Part shown: positions 26,429 through 35,045 of the stretch, piece after piece
Position numbering within the stretch: the stretch's first letter is position 1
How the letters are laid out: the number at the start of each line of letters is the position of its first letter
DNA from: a virus
Length of the DNA: 60,636 bases
IMG/VR virus record: IMGVR_UViG_3300023115_000022
Location: 1-60,636 of that record
Reading direction: 5' to 3' (one strand)
Made by a program: the position numbers and the translations under genes
Notes under the pieces: generated by a model
Told to the model about the DNA's origin: nothing
The model's database searches: none
The model's input: the letters and a program-made list of their open reading frames with translations, nothing else

Positions 26429-27376
26429 ATGGCACGTAAACTATCAACAGGTATAACAGGAAATACGCTATTAGGAACATTGGCTGTTGTAACCGACAAT
26501 ACTATTACTTCAATTGGAACTAATCAAAATTTGATTATTGATCCAAATGGTAGTGGGCAAACTAATGTCGTAGGTACATTACAAATCCAAAACGCAAATA
26601 GTTTAAAATTAGCTGACAGTGATAATAGTAATACTATTAGTATAAAATCACCTGGATCACTTGCAGCAGATTATACACTTACGATGCCAGCTGATGACGG
26701 CACTAGCAATCAAATACTACAAACAGATGGCTCAGGCAATCTAAGTTGGGTTGACAAAACAATTAATGTAAGCGATGATACCACTACGAACAGTACATTT
26801 TATCCTCTATTTACAAGTTCTACAAGCGGCACTATAACAGCAGCTACGGTATCTAGTTCTAAGTTAAGATTCAATCCTAGTGCCGGAACAATGACTGTTG
26901 GTATTGTTACAGGTAGTACAAGCGCATCAGCAAACTTAGTGTTACGCAGTACTACAAATGGTTCTAAAGGTCAAGTATACATAGACGAAGGCACAGCAAG
27001 TTCTAGTACTTCTACAGGAGCACTTAGAGTTGCAGGCGGTGTAGGAATTGCAGGAAGTGTTTTTATAGGCGGTACAATGAGTGCAGCTACTATTTCTGAA
27101 ACATCAAGTATAACATTAAAAGAAAATATAAATCCTATACAAAATGCTCTTGATAGCATTGCCCAACTAGCTGGTGTAATATACGATCGTAAAGACGGTA
27201 GTTCGAAAGATGAAGCTGGGTTAATTGCTGAAGATGTAAATCAAGTATTGCCTAATCTAGTTACAAAAGATGAAAATGGTAATCCTCAGTCAATTATGTA
27301 TACTAAACTAAGTGCATATCTTATTGAAGCAGTAAAAGAATTAAAAGACGAAATTTATAAACTTAAGAGAACATAA
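26429..27376 (+). CDS. tail-fibre protein with S74 intramolecular chaperone domain, 315 aa
   Basis: Residues 30-50 resemble the LELRANGTG fibre module (NLIIDPNGSGQTNV). Residues about 195-215 have the trimer motif 'STGALRVAGGVGIAGS'. From about 222 the C-terminus matches the peptidase S74 / endosialidase chaperone: SSITLKENI (K231), then AGLIAEDVNQVLP, then a terminal coiled helix. In that family the chaperone guides trimer folding and then cuts itself off near a Ser before the LK.NI motif. Here the usual SD pair reads SS, so cleavage at S226/S227 is only possible. The SD is GAGGAT. Confidence 0.75.
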   Translation: MARKLSTGITGNTLLGTLAVVTDNTITSIGTNQNLIIDPNGSGQTNVVGTLQIQNANSLKLADSDNSNTISIKSPGSLAADYTLTMPADDGTSNQILQTDGSGNLSWVDKTINVSDDTTTNSTFYPLFTSSTSGTITAATVSSSKLRFNPSAGTMTVGIVTGSTSASANLVLRSTTNGSKGQVYIDEGTASSSTSTGALRVAGGVGIAGSVFIGGTMSAATISETSSITLKENINPIQNALDSIAQLAGVIYDRKDGSSKDEAGLIAEDVNQVLPNLVTKDENGNPQSIMYTKLSAYLIEAVKELKDEIYKLKRT

Positions 27377-27378
27377 TA

Positions 27379-28260
27379 ATGGCAACACTTAAAAACTCCG
27401 CAATCTCAGGCTCGTTGACACTGCCAAGTGGAACTTCAGCCCAAAGGCCTTCTAGTCCTCCAGAAGGCTCAATGAGATACAACACAGATTATAATATGTG
27501 CGAATACTATTATAACGGTGCTTGGATGTTTTTAACAGAAGGTCGAGGAGCAATTCCAAGAGATGGCATGATTTTAGAACTAAGTTATGATGATGCTAAC
27601 AGTTGGCCTGGTAGCGGTACTACTTGGTACGACACAAGTGGACAAAACAATCATTTTAGAATAGCAAGCGGTTGTCCTGATGCAGGACAGCAAGCAATGA
27701 ACTTCAGTACAAACTCTCTTAATGCAAAATATCAAACCAACTCTACAGATTTACCAGGAGTTCCTGGAAGCGGCGGGCAATGTACATACGTATGTGTAAC
27801 ACGTATACTCAATGATACTAGTCAATGGCGCACACTTACAAGAAGCTGGAATGCAGATCACCATGTTATTATACAAAGTGGTGGTTGGGATATAGGAATG
27901 TATGACAACGATGGCTCCGGGTTTCTCGACGCTGGTGGCCCTAATCAAAATCAACTTTACGGATATCCTGACAGATATATGGCGTGTGTATGGCGCTGGC
28001 AAGACAGTGATCAACCTACATATGCATTTAATTGTATGAGCGCCCAACAAGGTATATACACAGGTAGTTTTAATAATTCTAACGGACGTTATAACAGAGG
28101 ATTTAGTGTCCTTGGCGGATACCACAGTGGCTCTAATGATGTCACCGTAGGATCTCAACCTTGGGGATGGATTAAATATTTTGCTTGTTACAACCGTAGG
28201 TTAAGTGACGATGAAACACAACTAGTAATTACTGCAATGAGAGCAAGGTACAACATATAA
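27379..28260 (+). CDS. LamG/concanavalin-like fibre-tip protein, 293 aa
   Basis: Residues 1-60 form the usual fibre foot (LTLPSGTSAQRPSSPPEGS, then MRYNTDYNMCEYYYNGAW). Residues about 65-293 read as a LamG/concanavalin-type beta-sandwich, with 'YDDANSWPGSGTTWYDTSG' near its start and 'WIKYFACYNRRLSDDE' near its end, the normal closing strand of such folds. LamG-like domains often bind sugars, so receptor binding is inferred. It starts 2 bp after the S74 gene and is probably translationally coupled. Confidence 0.65.
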   Translation: MATLKNSAISGSLTLPSGTSAQRPSSPPEGSMRYNTDYNMCEYYYNGAWMFLTEGRGAIPRDGMILELSYDDANSWPGSGTTWYDTSGQNNHFRIASGCPDAGQQAMNFSTNSLNAKYQTNSTDLPGVPGSGGQCTYVCVTRILNDTSQWRTLTRSWNADHHVIIQSGGWDIGMYDNDGSGFLDAGGPNQNQLYGYPDRYMACVWRWQDSDQPTYAFNCMSAQQGIYTGSFNNSNGRYNRGFSVLGGYHSGSNDVTVGSQPWGWIKYFACYNRRLSDDETQLVITAMRARYNI

Positions 28261-28269
28261 GGACAGTCA

Positions 28270-30195
28270 ATGGCAACATTAAACAGCACAACAATTAATG
28301 ATACAGGCTACTTAGCCCTGCCAGTAGGCACAACAGCGCAACGAGGAACAGAAGCAGCAGGAACACTTGTATATTTTACAAGCGTAGGAACAACCAGTTG
28401 GACAGTTCCGTCTAACGTTGACACCGTTGAAGTGTTAGTTGTTGGCGGAGGCGGCGGAGGCGGCTCTGACATGGGCGGCGGCGGAGGCGGCGGAGGCGTT
28501 GTCTACGAAGGTGCTTATAATGTAAACGCAGGAGAAACAATTACAGTTACCGTTGGAGGCGGCGGGTCTGGTGCTCCAGCAGGACAAGGACAAGTTAGAG
28601 GTTCAAACGGCGGAAATTCGGTATTTGGATCTATCACTGCTTATGGCGGAGGCGGTGGAGCATCGAGACACGATGGTTCAGGCGCACCAGCAGGTGATGG
28701 TGCAAGTGGCGGTGGAGCATCGGGTGGTAGAGGTAACGGAACTCCAGCAGCTAATGCATCCGGATACGGTGGCGGCAACAGAGGTCGTCAAATATACAAT
28801 CAAGGTAACGATGGTGCGTGGGGAGATGGTTATTGGTACCCAGGCGGCGGTGGCGGCGCAGGCCAAATTGGATTTACTAATCCTGCACACGGAGGCAATG
28901 GCGTTCCAAATAATATTACTGGTAGTATTATCTACTGGGGCGGCGGCGGAGGTGGTTCCGGCTACTCAGGGCGAGGCGGCGATGGTGGCCTAGGTGGAGG
29001 CGGTGGCGGAGCCGTCAACACAACATACGGGGGTAATGGATATAACAATGGATCCGGCGGTGGTGGCGGAGGCACTAGCACATGGGCACAAACACCAGGC
29101 GGTAACGCAGGTGCAAATACTGGCGGTGGCGGTGGCGGCGGTTCTCACTACAACGCAGGAAACCAAGGTGGCACAGGTGGTTCTGGTATTGTTATTGTAA
29201 AATATAACACACAAGCAGGCGGCGTTGCACCTAATGCAGGTAGTATGCGTGTAAACACAGATACTGGAGCAGCAGAATTTTACAGTGCTACAGGAACATG
29301 GAATAGCATGGCTATTCCTTTTAAAATCAGAACTGTTATTACCCATCATTTTATGGCCGGCGGATATAAAAGTTCAAGTGCATGGAACAATGTAAACAGA
29401 ACTACGCAAGCGACAGATACTACATTAAATTTAGGTGACGGTAGTATTACTAGATCTTTTAACTATCAAGGCGGAGCATGTGGTAAACACGTTGGATTTA
29501 TCTTTGGTGCTGGTAACGGACATGCTGTAAGTTCTAACGTAATTGTTGCATTTAACATGCGTACAGAACAAGCATACACAGGACATGTAAGTCAAGCAGG
29601 AAGCTATAACGGACTAAACAAAGGTACAGTTTTTTGGGAAACCTACTACAGTTGGACTACTGGAGGCGGAAGTTCTAACATTGACGAGTATAACCTAACT
29701 ACAGAAACTCTAACACAAACTATTGGTGGTTGGAGTAGCACAAACCAATGGGGTATGAGCTCAGAGCATGAAGCATATTTTTATTGGGAGAATGATTCAA
29801 GAGTATGGACATACACCACAAGAACAGCAAGAAGTTCACCAAGCGGACAACCTTGTAATCACCATCAGCAAAAAGCAGTCCAGTCTAAATTAAACTACGG
29901 TTGGGCAGGCAATGAAGGTTCTTGGAACGGTGGCTACAATCTACGTAGAACAAACTTTGTAACTCACCAAGCCAATCAAGGTACTTATGGTAAACCGAGC
30001 GGCAACTCCGGAGAAGAAAACTTCTCAATGGGACAAGACTGGCAATATATGTTAGGCATGTACAATGGATTACAGAACAACATTTCGTGGAAATGGCAAT
30101 ATTATACTGAAACCGGATTCCAGGGAGGATCTACACTAGAACCTAAAGGAAAAGCTGGTTCAAGTTCTGGATTCTGCTGGTGGAGAGGAGACTAA
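28270..30195 (+). CDS. polyglycine adhesin-type fibre-tip protein, 641 aa
   Basis: After a short fibre foot and a beta segment (TSWTVPSNVDTVEVLVV), residues about 60-310 are dominated by runs of five to nine glycines separated by short polar loops. It resembles glycine-rich tip domains in which polyglycine helices pack in a lattice, known from T-even gp38 adhesins; that structural analogy is inferred. A second fibre foot (PNAGSMRVNTDTGAAEFY) follows. The last 300 residues are a separate domain whose paralogue makes up most of the next protein. GC content rises sharply in the glycine-coding stretch. The likely role is host-receptor contact. Confidence 0.7.
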   Translation: MATLNSTTINDTGYLALPVGTTAQRGTEAAGTLVYFTSVGTTSWTVPSNVDTVEVLVVGGGGGGGSDMGGGGGGGGVVYEGAYNVNAGETITVTVGGGGSGAPAGQGQVRGSNGGNSVFGSITAYGGGGGASRHDGSGAPAGDGASGGGASGGRGNGTPAANASGYGGGNRGRQIYNQGNDGAWGDGYWYPGGGGGAGQIGFTNPAHGGNGVPNNITGSIIYWGGGGGGSGYSGRGGDGGLGGGGGGAVNTTYGGNGYNNGSGGGGGGTSTWAQTPGGNAGANTGGGGGGGSHYNAGNQGGTGGSGIVIVKYNTQAGGVAPNAGSMRVNTDTGAAEFYSATGTWNSMAIPFKIRTVITHHFMAGGYKSSSAWNNVNRTTQATDTTLNLGDGSITRSFNYQGGACGKHVGFIFGAGNGHAVSSNVIVAFNMRTEQAYTGHVSQAGSYNGLNKGTVFWETYYSWTTGGGSSNIDEYNLTTETLTQTIGGWSSTNQWGMSSEHEAYFYWENDSRVWTYTTRTARSSPSGQPCNHHQQKAVQSKLNYGWAGNEGSWNGGYNLRRTNFVTHQANQGTYGKPSGNSGEENFSMGQDWQYMLGMYNGLQNNISWKWQYYTETGFQGGSTLEPKGKAGSSSGFCWWRGD

Positions 30196-31236
30196 ATGGC
30201 AACCTTAAAAAATACTAATATAGATGATACTGGTCACCTTACGTTACCAGGACAAGGAACCACAGTTCAAGGTAATATTAGATATAATAATGCTGAAAAC
30301 AAAGTAGAGGAATATCAAGCACAAACAGCTGGCGGTAGATGGAGCAGTATGGCTGCTCCATATTTAACTAGACAAATTGTAACCACCGGTTATTTACATG
30401 GAGGATATGCATTTAGTGTTGTTTGGACAAACACCAATAGATCTACTTTTGCAACTGATACAACAGTAGATTTAACAGGAGCAAATCAAACACAAGAAAG
30501 AGGACACAACTACAAAGCAAGTGTTTGGAGTGCAACCACAAACTTTACTTTTGGCGGACAAGCTAATGCTCACTGTGCAGGTTCTAATGGAAATATCGCA
30601 TTTAACATGGTAACAGAGCAAAGTTTTACTAGTGGATACAGCAGAACTATTCCTTGGACTACTAATAATAATGCTTGCATCCAGCAAGAACAGTGGAGAG
30701 GATGGACAGGCATGGGCGGAACATCAAACGTATATGAGTTTGATTTCCAAACAGAAACATTAAATACCAGTGCAATAACATCTAATCCTAATTCAGGCGG
30801 ATGGGGAACTAACCATGAAAGTCATGCTGTATGGATAGGGTCAGGCGAAGGTTATAGATTTGCATTTGCTACACGTACAAACATCAGTGGTAGAAGTTTA
30901 CGTGTACAAGGTGACAAACATCAGCACACATTACAATTCAAACATTCCTATCATATTGCCGGTCGAGAAGGAAACCCATCTTCTAACTGGAGGGAAACTA
31001 ATATGTACAGTGACACAACCAGAGACGCTATCGGTAGCAAGCCAGCATATAGTGGCGAAGAAAATACAGTCACAGGGCAAGAATGGGCTTACGGTCTAGG
31101 ATGGTATCAAGGTGGTCACGTAAATACAACTTATAAATTTACATATGCTACTAGATCAGGGATAACTACTACATCAAGTACACAGCCTAAAGGAATGAAT
31201 GGGCAAAGTTCCGCAACGATGTCGTGGAGAGGTTAG
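30196..31236 (+). CDS. fibre-tip protein, paralogue of the preceding adhesin C-terminus, 346 aa
   Basis: Residues 1-50 are the fibre foot. The remainder aligns with the last 300 aa of the preceding protein: both have GG.....W.N.NR.T.ATDTT, then an FG...N.H segment, IAFNM.TEQ, SN..E....TETL, GEEN...GQ.W.Y.LG.Y.G, and a final W-R-G. Only the polyglycine part is missing. The ATG is behind GAGGAGACTAA and starts directly after the previous stop. The repeat spacing suggests a propeller-like or beta-prism fold, but I cannot name it. It may be an alternative receptor-binding tip. Confidence 0.65.
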   Translation: MATLKNTNIDDTGHLTLPGQGTTVQGNIRYNNAENKVEEYQAQTAGGRWSSMAAPYLTRQIVTTGYLHGGYAFSVVWTNTNRSTFATDTTVDLTGANQTQERGHNYKASVWSATTNFTFGGQANAHCAGSNGNIAFNMVTEQSFTSGYSRTIPWTTNNNACIQQEQWRGWTGMGGTSNVYEFDFQTETLNTSAITSNPNSGGWGTNHESHAVWIGSGEGYRFAFATRTNISGRSLRVQGDKHQHTLQFKHSYHIAGREGNPSSNWRETNMYSDTTRDAIGSKPAYSGEENTVTGQEWAYGLGWYQGGHVNTTYKFTYATRSGITTTSSTQPKGMNGQSSATMSWRG

Positions 31237-31240
31237 TGAG

Positions 31241-31248
31241 GGTAAATA
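31241..31248 (+). promoter_or_regulatory. late promoter variant GGTAAATA
   Basis: GGTAAATA predicts a start near 31254, 26 nt ahead of the ATG at 31280, with CCAGGAG between. The same variant precedes the tail sheath gene (52618). Confidence 0.5.
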
Positions 31249-31279
31249 TAGTATATATATTACCAGGAGTTAATTATAA

Positions 31280-32137
31280 ATGAGTAAACAAGATAGACTA
31301 ATCCAATATAGTTCAGATAGATTTGTAAGCGAACCAAAATCTGATATTTCTATGCTGTCGGATGTTGATAAAGAAGTTTTGCACAAAGCAATGAACAAGG
31401 AATGGACTAATCCAAAATACAAATTACGTTATTTTGTAGGCGAAGCTCAAATTACACCTTATGCTAAAATGCGTCAATGGCTTTTAGAAATAAAATCAAA
31501 AGAAGAATCTATTGAAAACTTAGAATATGAAATTGCAAAAGCACAGGTAGAATACGATAGATTTGAAAGAATGAGAGACCAAGCCCATGACGATTTAGAC
31601 AAACGTCTTGCTGAAATTGAAATGTGGAATTCTGATAGGATTATGTATACCACAAAGCGTAGATTGCAAGATTGGTATTTAGAAAGACAACAATTAATTG
31701 ATTTGCTGACAGAGTTTTTGGCAAGTGATCAAGCATATTTGCCTGACGGGTCTGGTAGAACATATATGGATATTCTTAATACAGAAGAAGAAGATTTATA
31801 TGAAGCAGAATATTGGACAAACAGACTAGCAAAACAAGCAGCAACAGATATGTTGTTTTACGGAAGAATTGGTTCTGGAAATATGGATGCTATTCTGCAA
31901 ATGCCTCCGGAACAGCAAGCGGAAACACTATCTTTGACTGTAAACTATAGCACTAAACTACAAGATTATCAAAATAGGTTGCAGTCAGAAGCAGAAGAAA
32001 ATTTAAAACTAAATTATCAACAGGAAATGAAATCATTAACCACACCTGCAGATGAAAATGATGTAGAAACACATTCCCTTGTTGATGATACTGAAAAAAA
32101 AGATGAGGGGTTAATAGACGATGTATATTCTACATGA
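31280..32137 (+). CDS. hypothetical coiled-coil protein, 285 aa
   Basis: Residues about 70-155 are strongly charged and helical ('IKSKEESIENLEYEIAKAQV') and read as a coiled coil. The C-terminus is acidic and probably disordered. No enzyme motif is visible. The SD is CCAGGAG behind a late promoter variant. Its 3' end overlaps the next gene by 17 bp in another frame, indicating coupling. It sits at the junction of the fibre module and the modification island; an assembly chaperone or scaffold is possible, but I do not recognise the family. Confidence 0.6.
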   Translation: MSKQDRLIQYSSDRFVSEPKSDISMLSDVDKEVLHKAMNKEWTNPKYKLRYFVGEAQITPYAKMRQWLLEIKSKEESIENLEYEIAKAQVEYDRFERMRDQAHDDLDKRLAEIEMWNSDRIMYTTKRRLQDWYLERQQLIDLLTEFLASDQAYLPDGSGRTYMDILNTEEEDLYEAEYWTNRLAKQAATDMLFYGRIGSGNMDAILQMPPEQQAETLSLTVNYSTKLQDYQNRLQSEAEENLKLNYQQEMKSLTTPADENDVETHSLVDDTEKKDEGLIDDVYST

Positions 32138-32705
32138 AACAGTTGCGAGCAATGATCCGAGATTAGATCCTCGTATAAAAACAAAAACTAATGTTTGGCA
32201 CTACACTATAAGCGAATTAAATCCTAACGAAGGTATTATTACTTCGTGGCTTAACCCTGTAGAAGTTACAGAAGAAGAACTAGTAGCATCAAAATTTACA
32301 AATGTAATGGATAATATGGTACCAATATTAGTAAACACTGCTAATAGAGTAGATATGGTAGAGCCTACAAGTTTTGGTGATCCTACATATGAAAAAATCA
32401 TGTATACACTGACAGCAACTGATAAATCAAATCTTGTTTCTTTGATGAAAAAAATGATGAAATTACATGCTGAAAATCATATAGAAGATAACGGTATTAA
32501 ACAGAAACTTTTATTGGGCATAGAACCTCTTTCAAACGTTGAAGAAACACAAATGTACATGGCCACGTACTTCGAATGGGAGTGTGCATTTACACATGAT
32601 AAAAATAAAACACCTATGTTTGATGTAGCATGGGTATGGGGTCCTGAAGAAAGAGGAAACATGGAAGAAACTCCTCTACAACAGGTGGAAAATCCACCTA
32701 GCTAA
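32121..32705 (+). CDS. hypothetical protein, 194 aa
   Basis: A mixed alpha/beta protein of unrecognised family. Notable features are a Lys/Met-rich helix near 110-122 and a C-terminal Trp-rich segment (FDVAWVWGPEERGNMEE). It overlaps the previous gene by 17 bp. It is followed by the 65-bp leader of the modification island with a strong inverted repeat. It may act with the coiled-coil protein upstream. Confidence 0.55.
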   Translation: MYILHETVASNDPRLDPRIKTKTNVWHYTISELNPNEGIITSWLNPVEVTEEELVASKFTNVMDNMVPILVNTANRVDMVEPTSFGDPTYEKIMYTLTATDKSNLVSLMKKMMKLHAENHIEDNGIKQKLLLGIEPLSNVEETQMYMATYFEWECAFTHDKNKTPMFDVAWVWGPEERGNMEETPLQQVENPPS

Positions 32706-32714
32706 ACACTTCAC

Positions 32715-32767
32715 ATTTCCTCTGGGTTAGGTACGCTTACAATAAGTATGTAGTACTCAGAGGAAAT
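32715..32767 (+). promoter_or_regulatory. stem-loop hiding the ribosome-binding site of the island's first gene
   Basis: A perfect 10-bp inverted repeat, 32715-32724 with 32758-32767, encloses 33 nt that can pair further (GTAC at 32731-32734 with GTAC at 32753-32756). The 3' arm contains AGAGGAAA, the Shine-Dalgarno of the ATG at 32771. In the folded RNA the site is buried. There is no T-tract, so it is not an intrinsic terminator. Translational control of the island is inferred. Confidence 0.6.
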
Positions 32768-32770
32768 ATT

Positions 32771-34441
32771 ATGCGCAAAATTTTTAGTGTTCCGTTAAAT
32801 CCTAAACTATCACCAGAACAATACACAGAATTTTACAATTTTTTATTAGAATATAAAGATTATATATATGATGTGTATTTTACATCAAGAATAGCACCTT
32901 TTATGCAAGATGCTATGGGAGATTTATTTGTTTATAGTGAAGATTATGATCATGCAATTGAGCAAGCACTAATTATACAGCAAAACATAGGCATACCTAT
33001 TAGTGCAACATTTAATAATATTCAAGTTGCACCTACGCAAAAAAATCTTGATACTTTCATTAAAAATTTTAAACCTTTGTATGATGCAGGTGTACATGTT
33101 GCTACTATTCCACATACACATTGGATGGCTACAGGACAAATTAAATGTGCATTTCCAGAACTAAAAGTAAAAAATACAATTTTACGAGATGTCAGAATCG
33201 CATCTGAAATTGTAAATCTTGCAAAATATGGGTTTGATTATATAAATCTCGACCGTGATTTAATGCGTGACAGAGATACATTAATCCGGTTGAAACAAGC
33301 AAAAGACTGGATAAAGGAAAATTTAAATAAAGACATACATTATAGTTTACTAGCAAATGAAGGATGTATGGGAAATTGTCCTATGATGGTAGAGCACTTT
33401 CATTTTAATAATACCAGGTCAGGAGATACCCCTCAATATTTTAACGATTCTATAAGTAGAGTAAGTTGTCCTAAATGGGACGTAGATGATCCAAGTGTGC
33501 ATCTAAAGACAGCAAACATTCCTCCATGGAAGGAAGATTGGGACGAATTTATAGACGATCTAGGAATAAATGTGTTTAAAATGCATGGTCGCGAATCGCC
33601 AGGACGATTATGGGAAACTATGGATATAATTAAACGCTATGCAAATAATGAAGATATATTATTTGATAATTTTAGCAGTTATTTACAAGACAATAATTTA
33701 ATTGAAAAACCTATTAACGCCTGGCGTAAGAAAATTAAAAATTGTAAATTTGATTGCTGGGAATGTCATTTTTGTGATGACATATATAAAATTAAATCAG
33801 AAATTGATCATACTCCGTTAGTTAAGCATGTAGCACAAGCAATACTAGATAGCGGAGTTCCGACAGTAAAAAATAGTATTCCTGGATTAACAAGTTCTAG
33901 AATAAAAACGTTGCTAAATCTAATTGCTAAAGAACGCAAAATTTATATGGAAGTTGGCACTGCACTAGGGGCCACATTTTGCGGAGCTCTTGTGGGCAAT
34001 AAAGCCAAAGGAATAGCAATCGACACTTGGGAGGAAAATATACAACCTTTTAGGACTGATGTTGGAGAACTACCTGAAAACAATTTAGAATTATTTAAGG
34101 AGAATGTAAAGACACATTTAGATAACGAAGTTGAGATTATAAATCAAGATTTATTTAAAGTGGATTTAACAAAATATTCTAATCAAATAGATATGTGGTT
34201 TTATGATGGGCCTCATAGCGAATCTGCTACAGCAAAAGCAGTTGAGTATTATTCCTCTTGCTTTTCTGAAGAAACTGTGTTAATATTTGATGATGCTAAC
34301 TGGATGGGCGTTGTTACAGGCGCAAAAAAAGGAATCGAAAAAATAGGAGCAAAAGTAGCGTATGAAAAATTAATCATGGGGGAGCAAGAAGATCCAAATG
34401 GTTGGTGGAACGGTTTATACGTTATGGTGGTAAGAAAATGA
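32771..34441 (+). CDS. fusion of a U32-like TIM-barrel and a class I SAM methyltransferase, 556 aa
   Basis: Residues about 1-345 resemble U32-family (UbiU/UbiV-like) barrel proteins: FDYINLDRDL near 155-164, then 'ANEGCMGNCPMMVEHFHF' with C199 and C203, and C325, C329, C332 and C335 in a C-x3-C-x2-C-x2-C cluster. Some U32 proteins bind a 4Fe-4S cluster and take part in hydroxylation or RNA modification; cluster binding here is inferred. Residues about 374-556 are a Rossmann methyltransferase: MEVGTALGATFCGAL, AIDTWEE, WFYDGPH and LIFDDANW. I know no characterised protein of this architecture. It leads the island, its ribosome-binding site lies in a stem-loop, and its stop overlaps the next ATG (ATGA). 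Confidence 0.65.
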   Translation: MRKIFSVPLNPKLSPEQYTEFYNFLLEYKDYIYDVYFTSRIAPFMQDAMGDLFVYSEDYDHAIEQALIIQQNIGIPISATFNNIQVAPTQKNLDTFIKNFKPLYDAGVHVATIPHTHWMATGQIKCAFPELKVKNTILRDVRIASEIVNLAKYGFDYINLDRDLMRDRDTLIRLKQAKDWIKENLNKDIHYSLLANEGCMGNCPMMVEHFHFNNTRSGDTPQYFNDSISRVSCPKWDVDDPSVHLKTANIPPWKEDWDEFIDDLGINVFKMHGRESPGRLWETMDIIKRYANNEDILFDNFSSYLQDNNLIEKPINAWRKKIKNCKFDCWECHFCDDIYKIKSEIDHTPLVKHVAQAILDSGVPTVKNSIPGLTSSRIKTLLNLIAKERKIYMEVGTALGATFCGALVGNKAKGIAIDTWEENIQPFRTDVGELPENNLELFKENVKTHLDNEVEIINQDLFKVDLTKYSNQIDMWFYDGPHSESATAKAVEYYSSCFSEETVLIFDDANWMGVVTGAKKGIEKIGAKVAYEKLIMGEQEDPNGWWNGLYVMVVRK

Positions 34442-35043
34442 TAGAAAATGTTTTTGCAATTCCTATATATACAACAAAAGTTAAAGATTTTGTAGGAATT
34501 TCTGCAGAAGTTAATAATGCTATAGAACATAGCAAATTTGCCAACGAATGGCAGCCTGACAACGACACTGCAAAAACAACATTTATACCTCAACAAGAAA
34601 CAAATGTACTACGTAAATTTTCTATGGAAAAGCTGGCAAATGAAATATTTGACAATGCAGAAATTTATTTAAATGAAACTAAACAACCTATAAAACAAAA
34701 TACAGTAAGTATAGAACAAAGTTGGATTAATATTTTTGAAGAATCGCAACATATTGGTACACACGAACACGGTTATCAACCTAACACGTTGAGTGGTGTT
34801 TATTATCATTCTGCTCCTAGTGGATGCGGAAACATTATTTTTAAAAATCAAAATCCTTTTGTAATAAGTTTTCCGCATCAGTCTCCATTATATTCTAATC
34901 TTCATACTGTAGAGGCAACTGAAGGTTTACTAATTTTATTTCCAAGTTGGTTGTTGCATAAAGTAGAACCAAATAGATCAGGAAAACAAAGGTGTTCGCT
35001 ATCCTTTAATATAGCGTTTGATTATATATTTTACGGTGATTAA
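34438..35043 (+). CDS. 2-oxoglutarate/Fe(II) oxygenase, 201 aa
   Basis: This matches the phage 2OG-Fe(II) oxygenase family: 'HIGTHEHGYQPNTLSGVYYH' with H109/H111 as candidate iron ligands, then LLILFPSWLLHKVEPN with the distal H174, and R185 to bind 2-oxoglutarate. I chose the internal ATG at 34438 because it overlaps the upstream stop as ATGA and gives the family-like start MIENVFAIPIY; the longer frame from 34402 would overlap by 40 bp. It would hydroxylate a protein side chain or small molecule. Neighbouring genes encode a halogenase and two more oxygenases. Confidence 0.75.
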   Translation: MIENVFAIPIYTTKVKDFVGISAEVNNAIEHSKFANEWQPDNDTAKTTFIPQQETNVLRKFSMEKLANEIFDNAEIYLNETKQPIKQNTVSIEQSWINIFEESQHIGTHEHGYQPNTLSGVYYHSAPSGCGNIIFKNQNPFVISFPHQSPLYSNLHTVEATEGLLILFPSWLLHKVEPNRSGKQRCSLSFNIAFDYIFYGD

Positions 35044-35045
35044 AA

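Noticed and set aside
28553-29200. Overlapping plus-strand frames within the polyglycine region
   Set aside because: GGC/GGA runs keep other frames open. The +0 frame connects recognisable domains on both sides, so no frameshift is needed.
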